64,000 nucleotides of DNA from Micromonospora tarapacensis. Its GTDB lineage: Bacteria; Actinomycetota; Actinomycetes; Mycobacteriales; Micromonosporaceae. The stretch is taken from the NCBI RefSeq assembly GCF_019697375.1, contig NZ_JAHCDI010000004.1, forward strand, positions 5,443,324 to 5,507,323, given 5' to 3'. Shown here piece after piece: positions 27,368 to 38,667 of the stretch. The notes beneath the pieces are model-generated. The model searched no databases, was not told the origin of the DNA, and saw only the letters and a program-made list of their open reading frames with translations. The position numbers and the translations under genes are program-made. Each line of letters starts with the position of its first letter. Position 1 is the stretch's first letter.

Positions 27368-28221
27368 CCACGCAGAGCCCGCTCAGCGAGCCCGTCCCCG
27401 ACGCCAGGCTCACCGCACCCCTCGAACCGCCCGCGACCGGCACCATCACTGTGGCTGTCGTCCTCTCGCCCCACGCGGAACTGGTCGACTTCGCTGGCCC
27501 GTGGGGAGTGTTCGAGTACGTCCGCCTCGACGACGGGCGCACCCCGTTCACTCTGACCACAGTGGCGGCCACGACCGACCCCGTCCGAATCTCTGGAGGC
27601 ATGGTCGTCGTGCCCGGCCACGACGTCGAGACACTACCCGCGCCGGACATCGTGGTCGTCCCGGCCCTGGACACCGGCAAGCTCGCGCCCGAGGTGCTCA
27701 ACTGGCTTCGGCGCGTCCATCAGAACACCGCAGTGACCATGTCGGTCTGCAACGGATCGTTCGTGCTCGGCCAGGCGGGCCTCCTCGACGGCCGGACCGC
27801 AACGGCCCACCACAGCGCCTACCAAGCCCTTCAGGCCATGTTTCCCGCTCTCACCGTTGTTCCCGGGGTCCGATACGTCGAGGACGACCGGATCGCCACC
27901 GCCGGCGGGCTCACCTCGGGCACCGACCTCGCCCTGCGGATCGTCGAACGCTACTTCGGGCGTACCGTCGCGCAGCAGACCGCCACCTACCTCGAGTATC
28001 AGGGCACGGGCTGGATGTACCCCAGCAGCAACGCCGAGTTCGCCAAGCCCGCTGCGGTCACCTCGGGACAGCCGATGTGTCCGGTCTGCCAGATGCCGGT
28101 ATCCCCCGACACCCCGATCACCCTCGAACTGCACGGACGTGCCTGGCACTTCTGCGGCGACTGGTGCCAGGAGCAGTTCCGGGCGGCACCGCAACGGTTC
28201 GCCATCCCGAAGGGATGCTGA
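27364..28221 (+). CDS. DJ-1/PfpI protein fused to a YHS-like metal-binding domain
   Basis: A 285-residue two-domain protein. Residues 30-220 are a DJ-1/PfpI domain with the conserved nucleophile in TMSVCNGSFVLGQAGLLDGR. Residues 238-285 look like a YHS/TRASH-type metal site: MCPVCQMPV, then WHFCGDWCQEQF and a PQRF motif, which in YHS proteins binds copper or another metal. The gene overlaps the ATPase gene by four bases, so it is made with the importer. A plausible role is processing an imported metal complex or sensing the metal released; this is inference. The related family member isonitrile hydratase acts on isonitriles. Confidence 0.8.
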   Translation: MTTQSPLSEPVPDARLTAPLEPPATGTITVAVVLSPHAELVDFAGPWGVFEYVRLDDGRTPFTLTTVAATTDPVRISGGMVVVPGHDVETLPAPDIVVVPALDTGKLAPEVLNWLRRVHQNTAVTMSVCNGSFVLGQAGLLDGRTATAHHSAYQALQAMFPALTVVPGVRYVEDDRIATAGGLTSGTDLALRIVERYFGRTVAQQTATYLEYQGTGWMYPSSNAEFAKPAAVTSGQPMCPVCQMPVSPDTPITLELHGRAWHFCGDWCQEQFRAAPQRFAIPKGC

Positions 28222-28222
28222 C

Positions 28223-28852
28223 ATGCAGGTCGCCATCGTTGTTTATCCCGGTTTCACGGCGCTCGACGTCCTGGGGCCGTACGGGGTTCTGGGTCGTCTG
28301 CCGGACACCGAGGTCGTGTTCGTCGCCGAGCACCCGGGCCTGGTCGTGAACGCCCTGAGCAGCCTGTCGGTCGATGCCGTCGCGACGTACGCCGACGTGT
28401 CCGAGCCGGACATCGTGCTGGTCGGCGGGGGAGCGGGCCAACAGGACCAGATGGCCGACGACGGCCCGCTGCTCGAGTGGCTGCGGACCGTCGACCGGAC
28501 GACCACGTGGACGACGTCCGTCTGTACCGGCGCGTTCGTCCTGGCCGCCGCCGGGCTGTTGACCGGCCGGCGGGCCACGACCCACTGGGCCGGGCTCGAC
28601 ATGCTCGCCGATTTCGGGGTGACGCCCGTAAAGGACCGGGTCGTGATCGACGGCCACTACGCGACCGCGGCCGGGGTGTCCGCGGGCATCGACATGGCAC
28701 TGACCCTGGCCGGTCTGATCGCGGGCGACGATGTCGCGCAGACGGTGCAGCTCATCGTCGAGTACGCTCCGGAGCCACCCTACGACGCGGGTTCCGTGGA
28801 CTCCGCGCCACCGGAAGTCGTCGACCGCGCGATGGCAATCCTGACGGCGTGA
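28223..28852 (+). CDS. DJ-1/PfpI family protein (isonitrile hydratase-like)
   Basis: A single-domain DJ-1/PfpI protein of 209 residues, with TTSVCTGAFVLAAAGLLTGR holding the nucleophilic cysteine and DIVLVGGGAGQQD holding the acidic pocket. This subgroup includes isonitrile hydratase (InhA) as well as many uncharacterised proteins. It starts one base after the previous stop and closes the importer operon. Three DJ-1/PfpI domains therefore flank one metal-chelate transporter. Hydration of an isonitrile ligand is an attractive but unproved function. Confidence 0.78.
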   Translation: MQVAIVVYPGFTALDVLGPYGVLGRLPDTEVVFVAEHPGLVVNALSSLSVDAVATYADVSEPDIVLVGGGAGQQDQMADDGPLLEWLRTVDRTTTWTTSVCTGAFVLAAAGLLTGRRATTHWAGLDMLADFGVTPVKDRVVIDGHYATAAGVSAGIDMALTLAGLIAGDDVAQTVQLIVEYAPEPPYDAGSVDSAPPEVVDRAMAILTA

Positions 28853-29153
28853 TGTCATCCCTGGGCCAGGTTGGTGGCCGCTTCCCGCTGTACGCCGATC
28901 CGGTCTCAGGTGGTTGAACAACGACGCGCCGAGGATCGTGGGCCGGCGGTTTCTGGGCGGGCCCTGTGGTGGCTTCGAGCGGCGGCGAGGCGATCGATAC
29001 AAGATCACGCGGTCGTGGGCGGGCTGGTTGGCGACCTCGGAAAGCATCGATATGTGGCGGCTTTGGCGCGCCTGTTCGTCCGGCTCCTGCGGATGGCGGT
29101 GGTCCGGGCCGGACGTCGAAGGCCCAGGCCCCGCCCGATGCTGGACGAAACTG
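28853..29153. other. spacer between convergent genes, no gene seen
   Basis: About 300 bases between the DJ-1 gene and the small gene at 29154. Frames on both strands are open by GC bias, but none has convincing content. Confidence 0.4.
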
Positions 29154-29402
29154 TCAGTCCGCGGCGGCGAGCGCGGCGATGCGCAGGGATATCTCCCGGA
29201 CCAGGTCCGTAGGTCGGTGCCGGTGTGGTCGCTGGTGATGGTGAGGGGCGAGTTCAGTGGGGAGCAGGAAAGCGTGGGCGCGTTCTGCGTCGTCGGTGAA
29301 CGCGTAGGTGAGTGCCCGCGCGCCGTCGAGGTCGCCGCGCTGGCGGGCCGCGACGATGCCGGCGGCGCGCTGCATCCCGGTCAGCAGTTGCGCCGCGTTC
29401 AG
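29154..29402 (-). CDS. small helical protein downstream of alaS
   Basis: A protein of about 82 residues reading NAAQLLTGMQRAAGIVAARQ from a likely CTG start at 29402, or 73 residues from ATG 29375. It is clearly related to the protein at 32215-32475: both share LQRAAG[I/V][I/V]AA[R/K]xRGDLxGA near the N-terminus and DLVRE[I/L]SL near the end. The family is not recognised. It follows the alaS stop by three bases, so it is probably translated with alaS. Confidence 0.6.
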   Translation of the reverse strand: MNAAQLLTGMQRAAGIVAARQRGDLDGARALTYAFTDDAERAHAFLLPTELAPHHHQRPHRHRPTDLVREISLRIAALAAAD

Positions 29403-29405
29403 GTG

Positions 29406-32051
<2,646 letters not shown>

Positions 32052-32077
32052 CGAGGCCCCCTTGTTGTCGACTCTGT

Positions 32078-32097
32078 GCAATTGCATGCTGTTTGCC
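32078..32097 (-). promoter_or_regulatory. candidate Fur-family operator upstream of alaS
   Basis: GCAATTGCATGCTGTTTGCC on the plus strand contains TTGCAT-GCTGT-TTGCCT, the spacing of the Nur box (tTGCaa-N5-ttGCAA). It shares ATGCTGTT and TTGCC with the sod/fur operator at 33116. It covers the alaS promoter/leader region. Confidence 0.45.
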
Positions 32098-32214
32098 TAC
32101 GGCGAGGGGGATTCGGGTACCCCTTGGCCCAGCAACCGCCCGGGCTGCTGCCCCCGGTAGGCGCCGCCGACTCGGCGTGCGTGCCGCCGACACCTACCGG
32201 AGGACGAACTCAGA

Positions 32215-32475
32215 TCAGGTCTCGGGTGGTGTGGCGGTCGCGGCGACGAGCAGAGACAGCTCGCGGACGAGGTCGTCCATGGACTGGCCGCTCTGTGCCC
32301 GGAGCAGCCCGAGGCTCAGGTCAGCCAGGAGGTAGAAACCGAGGGTCTTGGCCTGCTCGGAGCCGAACGCCGCGAGTAGTTCCTCGGCACCGCCGAGGTC
32401 ACCGCGATGCTTTGCCGCAATGACCCCGGCGGCCCGTTGGAGCAGCTCCGCCGCAGCCGGGGTGGTGCCGGTCAC
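32215..32475 (-). CDS. small helical protein downstream of superoxide dismutase
   Basis: An 86-residue protein from GTG 32475, five bases after the superoxide dismutase stop. The sequence AAELLQRAAGVIAAKHRGDL and DLVRELSLLV shows it is a paralogue of the protein after alaS at 29154. It is Ala/Leu-rich and helical, with no cysteines or motifs. Two copies of the same small family, each placed directly behind a metalloenzyme gene, point to a common regulatory or chaperone-like role, which is inference. Confidence 0.7.
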   Translation of the reverse strand: MTGTTPAAAELLQRAAGVIAAKHRGDLGGAEELLAAFGSEQAKTLGFYLLADLSLGLLRAQSGQSMDDLVRELSLLVAATATPPET

Positions 32476-32480
32476 GCCGC

Positions 32481-33095
32481 TCAGATCTTCGGCGTGGTGG
32501 CGCGGGCGGCGTCGAAGCGGGCGATCACGTCCGACCAGTTGACCAGGTTCCACAGCCGGTCCACGTAGTCCGGGCGGACGTTCTTGTATTGCAGGTAGTA
32601 GGCGTGTTCCCAGGCGTCGAAGACCAGCAGTGGCGTGGAGCCCTGCCCCACGTTGCCGTGGTGGTCGTACACCTGCTCCACGATCAGTCGCTGCCCGAGG
32701 GGCTCCCAGGCCAGGACACCCCACCCGGAACCCTGCACGCCCTTCGTGGCAGCAGAGAGCTGCCCGGCGAACGCGTCGAACGAACCGAAGTGCTCGTCGA
32801 TCGCCGCGGCCAGCTCCCCGTCCGGGCGGTCGCCGCCGTCCGGGGACAGGTTGCCCCAGAAGATCGAGTGCAGTACGTGACCCGACAGGTTGAACGCGAA
32901 CGACTTCTCCAGGCCGACCAGGGTCGAGAAGTCGCCCTTGTCGCGGGCCTCGGCGAGCTGCTCCAGGCCGTCGTTGGCCCCCTTGACGTACGCGGCGTGA
33001 TGCTTGTCGTGGTGCAACTCCAGGATCTGGCCAGACATCGCCGGCTCCAGCGCGCCGTAGTCGTAGGGCAGATCCGGCAGTTGGTAGACGGCCAT
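32481..33095 (-). CDS. Fe/Mn superoxide dismutase
   Basis: Converts superoxide to oxygen and hydrogen peroxide in the cytoplasm. Length is 204 residues, standard for the family. Metal ligands are all present: H28 in ELHHDKHH, H76 in LHSIFWG, D160 and H164 in FDAWEHAYY. Sequence cannot firmly separate iron from manganese use. It is divergent from a Fur-family gene, and their 84-bp shared promoter has a good Nur-like box. In Streptomyces coelicolor, Nur represses the Fe superoxide dismutase gene sodF when nickel is present, so this is probably a sodF-type gene. Confidence 0.93.
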   Translation of the reverse strand: MAVYQLPDLPYDYGALEPAMSGQILELHHDKHHAAYVKGANDGLEQLAEARDKGDFSTLVGLEKSFAFNLSGHVLHSIFWGNLSPDGGDRPDGELAAAIDEHFGSFDAFAGQLSAATKGVQGSGWGVLAWEPLGQRLIVEQVYDHHGNVGQGSTPLLVFDAWEHAYYLQYKNVRPDYVDRLWNLVNWSDVIARFDAARATTPKI

Positions 33096-33115
33096 CAGAA
33101 CTCCTCATCGTTGCT

Positions 33116-33149
33116 GCCAACAATATGCTGTTGCCAGTATCTTGCAACA
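33116..33149. promoter_or_regulatory. Nur-like operator cluster between sod and the Fur-family gene
   Basis: TTGCCA-GTATC-TTGCAA at 33131-33147 fits the Nur box (tTGCaa-N5-ttGCAA), inside a perfect 6-bp inverted repeat TGTTGC/GCAACA (33129-33149). Overlapping it, GCCAACAATATGCTGTTGCC (33116-33135) recurs with 17 of 20 identities upstream of def at 33721. It controls both divergent genes. Confidence 0.6.
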
Positions 33150-33179
33150 TGCTGGGGCGCGCGCGCTGAGGAGTGGCGG

Positions 33180-33638
33180 TTGAGCACAACGGAAACGGAT
33201 CGGGTGGACGCCGCGGTACAGCGTCTGCGCGACGCGGGCCTGCGTAGAACCCGGGCACGCCTGGGCGTCCTCCACGAGCTCGCCCAGGCGGTTGGTGGCC
33301 AAGGTCACCTCACCGTCACCCAACTGCACCATGCGCTACTCGCCCGTGGTCTGGCGGTGGAGCTGTCCACGGTGCACCGGTTGCTGCGACAACTGGTCGA
33401 GGTCGGCGTCGCGCACACCGTGCCGACCGGCAGGACTCTCACGTTCGGCCTCGCCGACATCGCACACCACCACGCCATCTGCGCCGGATGCGGCGACCTG
33501 CGACAACTGCCGGCCGAGGCCGTCGCGGCGAGCGTCGCCGCCGCACGGGCAGTCGGGATCGAGGCGGACCCCTCCGGTCACCCCACTGGGGTCGTCGTCT
33601 ACGGGCAGTGTGCGGGGTGCCGGACAATGGCCCGCTGA
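33180..33638 (+). CDS. Fur-family metal-responsive repressor (Nur/Fur-like)
   Basis: A 152-residue Fur-family DNA-binding protein. The winged helix lies in the first half (GLRRTRARLGVLHELAQAV, HLTVTQLHHALLARG, VELSTVHRLLRQLVEVG). The metal and dimerisation half has HHHAICAGCGDL and a C-terminal CAGC, so a structural zinc site of four cysteines is present. Start is TTG 33180, with GAGGAG six bases upstream. It is divergent from a superoxide dismutase, with TTGC-type boxes between, which suggests the nickel-responsive Nur branch. The sensed metal is uncertain. Likely targets are sod, alaS, def-tsaD and itself. Confidence 0.85.
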   Translation: MSTTETDRVDAAVQRLRDAGLRRTRARLGVLHELAQAVGGQGHLTVTQLHHALLARGLAVELSTVHRLLRQLVEVGVAHTVPTGRTLTFGLADIAHHHAICAGCGDLRQLPAEAVAASVAAARAVGIEADPSGHPTGVVVYGQCAGCRTMAR

Positions 33639-33720
33639 GACCGGACCCACGACCAAGGGAGCTTTACGGCACCCCTACTGTTCGGACCGACTTCGCTCTG
33701 GACGGTACGCCGCCCTTAAC

Positions 33721-33752
33721 GCCAACACTTTGCAGTTGCCTAAGATATGCGG
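33721..33752 (+). promoter_or_regulatory. candidate Fur-family operator upstream of def-tsaD
   Basis: GCCAACACTTTGCAGTTGCC (33721-33740) matches the sod/fur operator at 17 of 20 positions. A weaker TTGCCT-AAGAT-ATGCGG follows at 33736-33752. It lies immediately before the GTG start of def. Confidence 0.55.
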
Positions 33753-33754
33753 CT

Positions 33755-34303
33755 GTGCGGAACTCGCCCGGGACGGCGCGTCCCATCACCCGATACGGCA
33801 CCCCCGTCCTGCATCGCCGCTGTGCCGAGGTGACCGTCTTCGACGATGCCCTCGCCCAACTCGTCGAGGACATGTTCGCCAGCATGTATGCGGCCCACGG
33901 CGTAGGTCTGGCCGCCAACCAGATCGGCGTCGACGCACGGGTCTTCGTCGTCGACTGCGCCGACGCCAGTGGCGCCCACACCATCGCGCACGTGGTCAAC
34001 CCCGTGCTGCACCTACCCGAAGAACGCGATCTGGTGGTCGAGTCGGAGGGCTGCCTGTCCGTACCAGGTCAGCACGCCGAACTGGCCCGGTGCGCTACCG
34101 CCGTCGTGACCGGCGTCGATGTTCATGGCGCGCCGATCCGGTTGGATGGCACCGGGACTCTGGCCCGTTGTTTCCAACACGAGGTCGATCACCTCGACGG
34201 CCTCGCCTACGTCGAGCGGCTACCCGGCAAACTCCGCAAACAGCTCCTCGCCGCCAGCGCCGAACACCCCGGCGTCGGCGTTGGCACCGCAGAGAACGTC
34301 TGA
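33755..34303 (+). CDS. def: peptide deformylase, probably an accessory copy
   Basis: Removes the formyl group from nascent protein N-termini. All three family motifs are present: HGVGLAANQIG, EGCLSVPG with the metal-binding cysteine, and FQHEVDHLDG with the two metal-binding histidines and catalytic glutamate. Length of 182 residues is normal. The GTG 33755 start directly follows a candidate Fur-family operator. Deformylases use iron, zinc or nickel, which fits control by a metal sensor. It is followed three bases later by tsaD, forming a two-gene operon. Confidence 0.93.
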   Translation: MRNSPGTARPITRYGTPVLHRRCAEVTVFDDALAQLVEDMFASMYAAHGVGLAANQIGVDARVFVVDCADASGAHTIAHVVNPVLHLPEERDLVVESEGCLSVPGQHAELARCATAVVTGVDVHGAPIRLDGTGTLARCFQHEVDHLDGLAYVERLPGKLRKQLLAASAEHPGVGVGTAENV

Positions 34304-34306
34304 ACC

Positions 34307-35344
34307 GTGCCGACCGTTCTCGGCATCGAGACCTCGTGTGACGAGACCGGGGTGGGTATCGTCGCCGACGGAGTGCTGCTCGGCGAAGCCCTCGCCACCA
34401 GCATGGACGAGCACGCCCGCTTCGGCGGCGTCGTACCCGAGATCGCCGCCCGCGCCCACCTGCACGCCATCACCCCCATGGTTCAGCACGCCCTCGACCG
34501 CGCCGGCATCGGCCTCGCCGACATCGACGCCGTCGCCGCGACAGCCGGCCCCGGCCTCGCCACCGCCGTACAGGTAGGTCTCGCCGCCGGCAAGGCATAC
34601 GCCCTCACCCTCGGAAAGCCCCTCTACGGCGTGCACCACCTCGCCGGCCACGCCGCCGTCGACATCCTCGAACACGGACCGCTACCCGCCCGCTGCGTCG
34701 CGTTGATCATCTCCGGCGGCCACACTTCGCTGCTCCTGCTCGGCGACCTCGCCCGCGACCCCATCATCCACCTCGGCGACACCGCCGACGACGCCGCCGG
34801 AGAAGCCTTCGACAAGGTCGCCCGCCTACTCGGCCTGCCCTACCCCGGCGGCCCCGCCATCGACCGGATCGCCCGCGACGGCGACCCCGCCGCGATCACC
34901 TTCCCGCGCCCGATGACCGGCCCGAACGACCCGCCCTACCGATTCTCCTTCTCCGGCCTCAAGACCGCCGTGGCCCGCTGGATCGAAAAGTGCGGCGACC
35001 GGCCGGTACCGGTGGCCGATGTCGCCGCCTCATTCCAGGAAGCCGTGGCCGACACCGTCACCCGCAAGGCCCTGGCGGCCTGCCACGACCACCGAGTCGA
35101 CACCCTGCTCCTCGTCGGTGGCGTCGCCGCCAACAGCCGGGTACGACAACTCGCCGAACAACGCTGCGCCGCCGCCGGAGTGCGACTCCGCGTACCGTCG
35201 CCCCGGCTCTGCACAGACAACGGCGCCATGATCGCCGCCGTCGGCGACCTGCTCGTCCGCGCGAACGTCACGCCCGACCGCCTCGATCTTGGGCCGGACC
35301 CGTCCGCCGTCCTGCGCGGCGCACTCCTGCACGGCCCGCGCTGA
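34307..35344 (+). CDS. tsaD: tRNA threonylcarbamoyladenosine transferase TsaD, probably an accessory copy
   Basis: TsaD/Kae1 family, which adds threonylcarbamoyl to A37 of ANN-decoding tRNAs together with TsaB and TsaE. Visible motifs are [26 protein letters not shown] with metal-ligand histidines, [34 protein letters not shown] and SFSGLKTAV. Length is 345 residues, normal. The start is GTG 34307, just after the def stop. The partner genes tsaB/tsaE and rimI, which normally surround the core tsaD, are absent, supporting a second copy. TsaD is also a metalloprotein, so the def-tsaD pair fits the metal theme of the neighbouring genes. Confidence 0.93.
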   Translation: MPTVLGIETSCDETGVGIVADGVLLGEALATSMDEHARFGGVVPEIAARAHLHAITPMVQHALDRAGIGLADIDAVAATAGPGLATAVQVGLAAGKAYALTLGKPLYGVHHLAGHAAVDILEHGPLPARCVALIISGGHTSLLLLGDLARDPIIHLGDTADDAAGEAFDKVARLLGLPYPGGPAIDRIARDGDPAAITFPRPMTGPNDPPYRFSFSGLKTAVARWIEKCGDRPVPVADVAASFQEAVADTVTRKALAACHDHRVDTLLLVGGVAANSRVRQLAEQRCAAAGVRLRVPSPRLCTDNGAMIAAVGDLLVRANVTPDRLDLGPDPSAVLRGALLHGPR

Positions 35345-35390
35345 CGCGGTCGTACAGCTGGGAACATGCCCTCGCCGTCACCAACCCGGT

Positions 35391-35561
35391 ATGTCCAGGC
35401 GTACCGGCGGGGCGACTGGGGACCGAGCGCTATCGCTGGCCCGGGCCGCGGAGCTGGCCGGGCTACCGGACCGCTCGGCGCGTCGACTGACCCGGCTGCT
35501 CGCCGCTGAGATCTGTGCCGAGCGCGACGGCCCTGCCGGTATTGCCTCGTCGACTGAGTAG
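35391..35561 (+). CDS. possible small helical protein, 56 aa
   Basis: A short frame from ATG 35391 with ALSLARAAELAGLPDRSARR followed by LTRLLAAEI, a composition typical of small helical proteins. There is no clear ribosome site. It follows tsaD by 46 bases. It may be real or GC-driven chance. Confidence 0.3.
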   Translation: MSRRTGGATGDRALSLARAAELAGLPDRSARRLTRLLAAEICAERDGPAGIASSTE

Positions 35562-35565
35562 CATG

Positions 35566-35757
35566 GTTGCGGTGCTGGTTCACCTGGTCGGCGACGGCTG
35601 GGTGTCGTAAGAGGGAACCCGGTGCGAAACCGGGACTGCCCCGCAGCGGTGAGTGGGAACGACCGCCGTCATCACGCACTGGACCGCGAGGTCTGGGAAG
35701 CGACGGCCAGTAGGCGACATGGTGTCACGCCCGCGAGTCCGAAGACCTGCCCGTGCC
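35566..35757 (+). promoter_or_regulatory. cobalamin riboswitch
   Basis: The conserved core AGAGGGAACCCGGTGCGAAA, then CCGGGACTGCCCCGCAGCGG, and the B12 box GAGTCCGAAGACCTGCC at 35735-35751 match the adenosylcobalamin aptamer closely. Adenosylcobalamin binding would be expected to lower expression downstream. The next gene on this strand is a thioesterase 140 bases away, an unusual target. Confidence 0.9.
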
Positions 35758-35898
35758 GCGCGCGCCACCGGTGCGCGCTGCCGTCGACCTCGCGGGTGGG
35801 TCGGGCGGGTGACACGCTGTACGCGAGCCGTCGGCGTGTCCTCGACGTGTGCTTCCCGGCTGGTCGGCGGTCCGCTTCTGTGAGGACGGGACCGCACA

Positions 35899-36411
35899 GT
35901 GCCTGACAGCACCACTCTCGCCGGCCGGCCGCCGTCGGCGTCGCACCTGACTCTGTCGCAGATCATGGATCAGCATCACACCAATCTGATGGGCACAGTT
36001 CACGGTGGCCGGATCCTCAACCTGATCGATTCGGTCGCCGGGGTGGTCGCGGCACGCCATTCCGACGGTCCTGCCGTCACGGCCGCCATCGACGAGACAG
36101 CGTTCCTGCGTGCGGTCCGCGTCGGTGACGTGGTCCACGTCGATGCTCGGATCACCTGGGCCGGCCGCAGTTCGATGGAGGTGGCGGTGAAGGTCAGTGC
36201 CGACCGCTGGGACCGCGCGGTGCCGCCGGTCGATGTGGCGACCGCGCACCTGGTGATGGTGGCTGTGGACGACGACGGTCAGCCTCGGTCGGTGCCTCCG
36301 CTGTTACCCGAGACCGACGGCGACCGGCGCCGCTACCGGGAGGCGCAGATCCGGCGTGAACACCGCCTGACGCTGCGCCGCGCACTCCTCGACGGCGCTA
36401 CGGACGGCTGA
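35899..36411 (+). CDS. hotdog-fold acyl-CoA thioesterase
   Basis: A 170-residue single hotdog-domain enzyme of the YciA/BACH type. The signature MDQHHTNLMGTVHGGRILNLIDSVAG holds the substrate pocket and the catalytic region (landmark residues HGG). It likely hydrolyses an acyl-CoA. The start is GTG 35899. The cobalamin riboswitch upstream suggests repression by B12, perhaps tying it to methylmalonyl-CoA or another B12-dependent acyl-CoA route, which is inference. No partner gene follows: 36412-36583 is empty and the next gene is convergent. Confidence 0.85.
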   Translation: MPDSTTLAGRPPSASHLTLSQIMDQHHTNLMGTVHGGRILNLIDSVAGVVAARHSDGPAVTAAIDETAFLRAVRVGDVVHVDARITWAGRSSMEVAVKVSADRWDRAVPPVDVATAHLVMVAVDDDGQPRSVPPLLPETDGDRRRYREAQIRREHRLTLRRALLDGATDG

Positions 36412-36583
36412 GCGGGGCTCGGACTGTTAGTCGCAGGAAAGGGCTGCTGGAGCGAGCGTGGCCGCATCGGGCCGGGAACGGGCTAGTGGCACGTGATGAT
36501 CTTGGTGTCAATGGTGGGGCGGGTGGGCTCGGGGTGAATATCGGTCCCGGATGGTGGCCGGCGGACGGTAACGCCGCCGACGG

Positions 36584-37198
36584 TCAGGACGGCTGCGTGG
36601 ACCGTCGGCGGAGCACGACGAAGCTGCCGACGGCGACAACCGCCACCAGGAGGATCCCTGCGCCGGCTAGGACGAGCGCGCCGGGACCGCCTCCGGAACC
36701 GCCGGATGCGGCGGCGGGGCTGGCCGAAACGGTGGGTTCCGCTGCCGCCGGGGTCGCCGTGGCGGGGGTCGGGCTGGCGGCCTCGGTGACCTCAGGGCTG
36801 GCGGTCGCGGTGGGGTCGGCGACGGTGAATCGGTACGAACCCTGCACCGGGTGCCCATCGGCGGACACCACCCGATAGGCCACGGTGTAGGTGCCGTTGG
36901 CCAGGGGCTCCTCGGGGGTCACGGTGCCTTTCGTGCCACTGACGGCAGGTTCGCTGGTCGCGACCTTTTGCTGCGTGGCGTCGGACAGGGCGATGGTGGT
37001 GAACGTCGGGTTCAGCTTCTGCATGAACTCCAACGTGATCTGCTTCGGTGGTGCGCTGAGCCGGGCGTCCTTGGCGGGGGTGGCGGCTTTCAGGGTGTTG
37101 TGCGCGGCGGCGGGCGAGGCCGGTACGAGCAGCAGCGCCATCGCGGTCAGCGCGGCGGCGAGCAGGCCGGCCACGGTCGGGCGGATAGGGGTGCGCAC
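36584..37198 (-). CDS. CopC-domain copper-binding protein, membrane anchored
   Basis: A 204-residue exported protein with a signal peptide (GLLAAALTAMALLLVPASPAAA). The mature N-terminus begins with AAHNTLKAATPA, where the CopC copper-ligand histidine follows the cleavage site. The CopC immunoglobulin-like domain continues to GHPVQGSYRFTV, whose His is another copper ligand. A Ser/Thr/Pro/Ala linker and a C-terminal helix (GALVLAGAGILLVAVVAV) with basic tail anchor it to the membrane. Start is GTG 37198. It probably works with the adjacent PCuAC protein in copper handling at the cell surface. Confidence 0.88.
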   Translation of the reverse strand: MRTPIRPTVAGLLAAALTAMALLLVPASPAAAHNTLKAATPAKDARLSAPPKQITLEFMQKLNPTFTTIALSDATQQKVATSEPAVSGTKGTVTPEEPLANGTYTVAYRVVSADGHPVQGSYRFTVADPTATASPEVTEAASPTPATATPAAAEPTVSASPAAASGGSGGGPGALVLAGAGILLVAVVAVGSFVVLRRRSTQPS

Positions 37199-37278
37199 GT
37201 CTCTCCAATCGGGGTTGCGTCCCTGATGTCCTGCGGGCCGGCCGCGCCGGCTCATCGACCGGGCATCTGAGGTCGTGA

Positions 37279-37877
37279 TCATGACGCGGGGCTCATGCTC
37301 ATGCCCGGTGTGGCGGACATGCCCGGCATCGGCTGGCCGTGACCGGGGGCGTAGGTCTCCTGGGCGCCGGTGAACGGCTTCGCCACCGCCGTGAAGGTCT
37401 GGGTGCGGCCGTCGGCGAAGGTGAGCGTGAAGGCGACCTCGTCGCCGGCCTGCACCGGTTGGGCGAGGTCCATCATCATCAGATGGTCGCCGCCGGGCTC
37501 CAGGGCGTGGGTGCTCTTCGCCTTGATCACGATGCCGCCCGGCTTGGCCTGCATAACCATCTTCCCGTCCTGCATGGCCATCTCGTGCAGCTCCATCGGC
37601 GAGACCTCGGTCGAGGCGGCGGTGAGCGTCACGTCGGCGTCGCCGTCGTTGACCAGCGTGCCGAACACCGCGGTCATGCCCTTGTCGGCGGCCTTCACCC
37701 AAGGTCACGGACGCCGAGCACCCCCGCGGCGGTGCTCGCCGACGCCGCTGCCGAAGGACCGGGCGCGGCGGCCGTCGAGTCGTCCGCCCCGCAGCCTGCC
37801 GTGACGGTGGCGGCCAGGACGGCGGCGGTGAGCAGGACGGCCGGGCGCAGGAGCCGGCCGGTGGTGGTGCTGGGCAT
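37279..37877 (-). pseudogene. PCuAC copper chaperone lipoprotein, frameshifted
   Basis: Two frames make one gene. The first (from ATG 37877) encodes a lipoprotein signal ending in AATVTAGCGADD and runs to AAGVLGVRD before a stop. The second continues with VKAADKGMTAVFGTLVNDG and the PCuAC copper site (MELHEMAMQDGKMVM, HALEPGGDHLMMMDL), ending in a Met/His-rich tail. Family members read RDPWVKAA at this point, so one C is missing in a CCC run near 37702. The conserved Met and His ligands are intact. It is either a recent frameshift or a sequencing error. PCuAC proteins deliver copper to cytochrome oxidase or bind it outside the cell. Confidence 0.85.
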
Positions 37878-38053
37878 GACGATCCCCTTGCAAGTAGTTG
37901 TCATACGGTTTGTCGGGACCGGGCGGCAGGTAGTTCCCTCCCCGGCGGGTAACCCTCGTCACGGATCAGGCCGCGGCCTCCAGCCGCCGTCGGCCAGCGC
38001 CAGCCGAGCTAGGCGGGTCGCCGTAGCGACTCGGTCGTACCAGGTCCGGCAGG

Positions 38054-38629
38054 TCACCCTGCGGCGTTGCCCCGCCTGCGGCGCCTTCCGCCGCCCTCGA
38101 TGTCCATGGCGGCGATCAGATCCTCTCGGGCCCTGGCCACCCGGGAACGGATCGTCCCGACCGGGCAGCCGCACACCTCAGCGGCCTCCGTGTAAGACAA
38201 GCCGAGCAGCTGGGTGGCGACGAAGGCTTCCCGCCGGTCGTCGGGCAGTGTCGCGATGAGGTGCTCCAGCGCGAGCTGCCGGTCGAAGCCGCTGCGCTCT
38301 GGGTCGACAGCGTCGTGGTAACCCGACATGGGAACTGTGCGGGGACGAGCCGCCGCGGTCCGTACCTGGTCCACCGCCACCCGGCGGGCGATGGCGAGCA
38401 GCCAGGTCCGCGCCGAGGAACGGCCGGCGAAGGAGGGCAGCGACCGCCAGGCCCGCAGGTAGGTCTCCTGCGCCAGGTCGTCCGCCTCTGCGGGGGAGGC
38501 CAGCGCGGCGAGGAATCGCCGGACATGGCGCTGGGTTGCCTGGACGAACGCACCGGCTGCGTCGCGATCACCTCGACCTGCTGCGAACGCCCACGCGGTG
38601 ATCTGCGCGTCATCCGTCACCCTTCGCAC
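38054..38629 (-). CDS. ECF-family RNA polymerase sigma factor
   Basis: A 191-residue extracytoplasmic-function sigma factor. Region 2 has ADDLAQETYLRAWRSLPSF and RTWLLAIARRVAVDQ. Region 4 has LPDDRREAFVATQLLGLSYTE and an HTH in EAAEVCGCPVGTIRSRVARARE. The C-terminus is short and basic. No anti-sigma gene follows; the next gene is the PCuAC lipoprotein 176 bases away in the same direction, so it may direct transcription of PCuAC and CopC. The region 37878-38053 presumably holds that promoter. Confidence 0.9.
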   Translation of the reverse strand: MRRVTDDAQITAWAFAAGRGDRDAAGAFVQATQRHVRRFLAALASPAEADDLAQETYLRAWRSLPSFAGRSSARTWLLAIARRVAVDQVRTAAARPRTVPMSGYHDAVDPERSGFDRQLALEHLIATLPDDRREAFVATQLLGLSYTEAAEVCGCPVGTIRSRVARAREDLIAAMDIEGGGRRRRRGNAAG

Positions 38630-38667
38630 CTTCCACTCACGTCAGAGCGTCTTCGGTTGCCGCCCAC

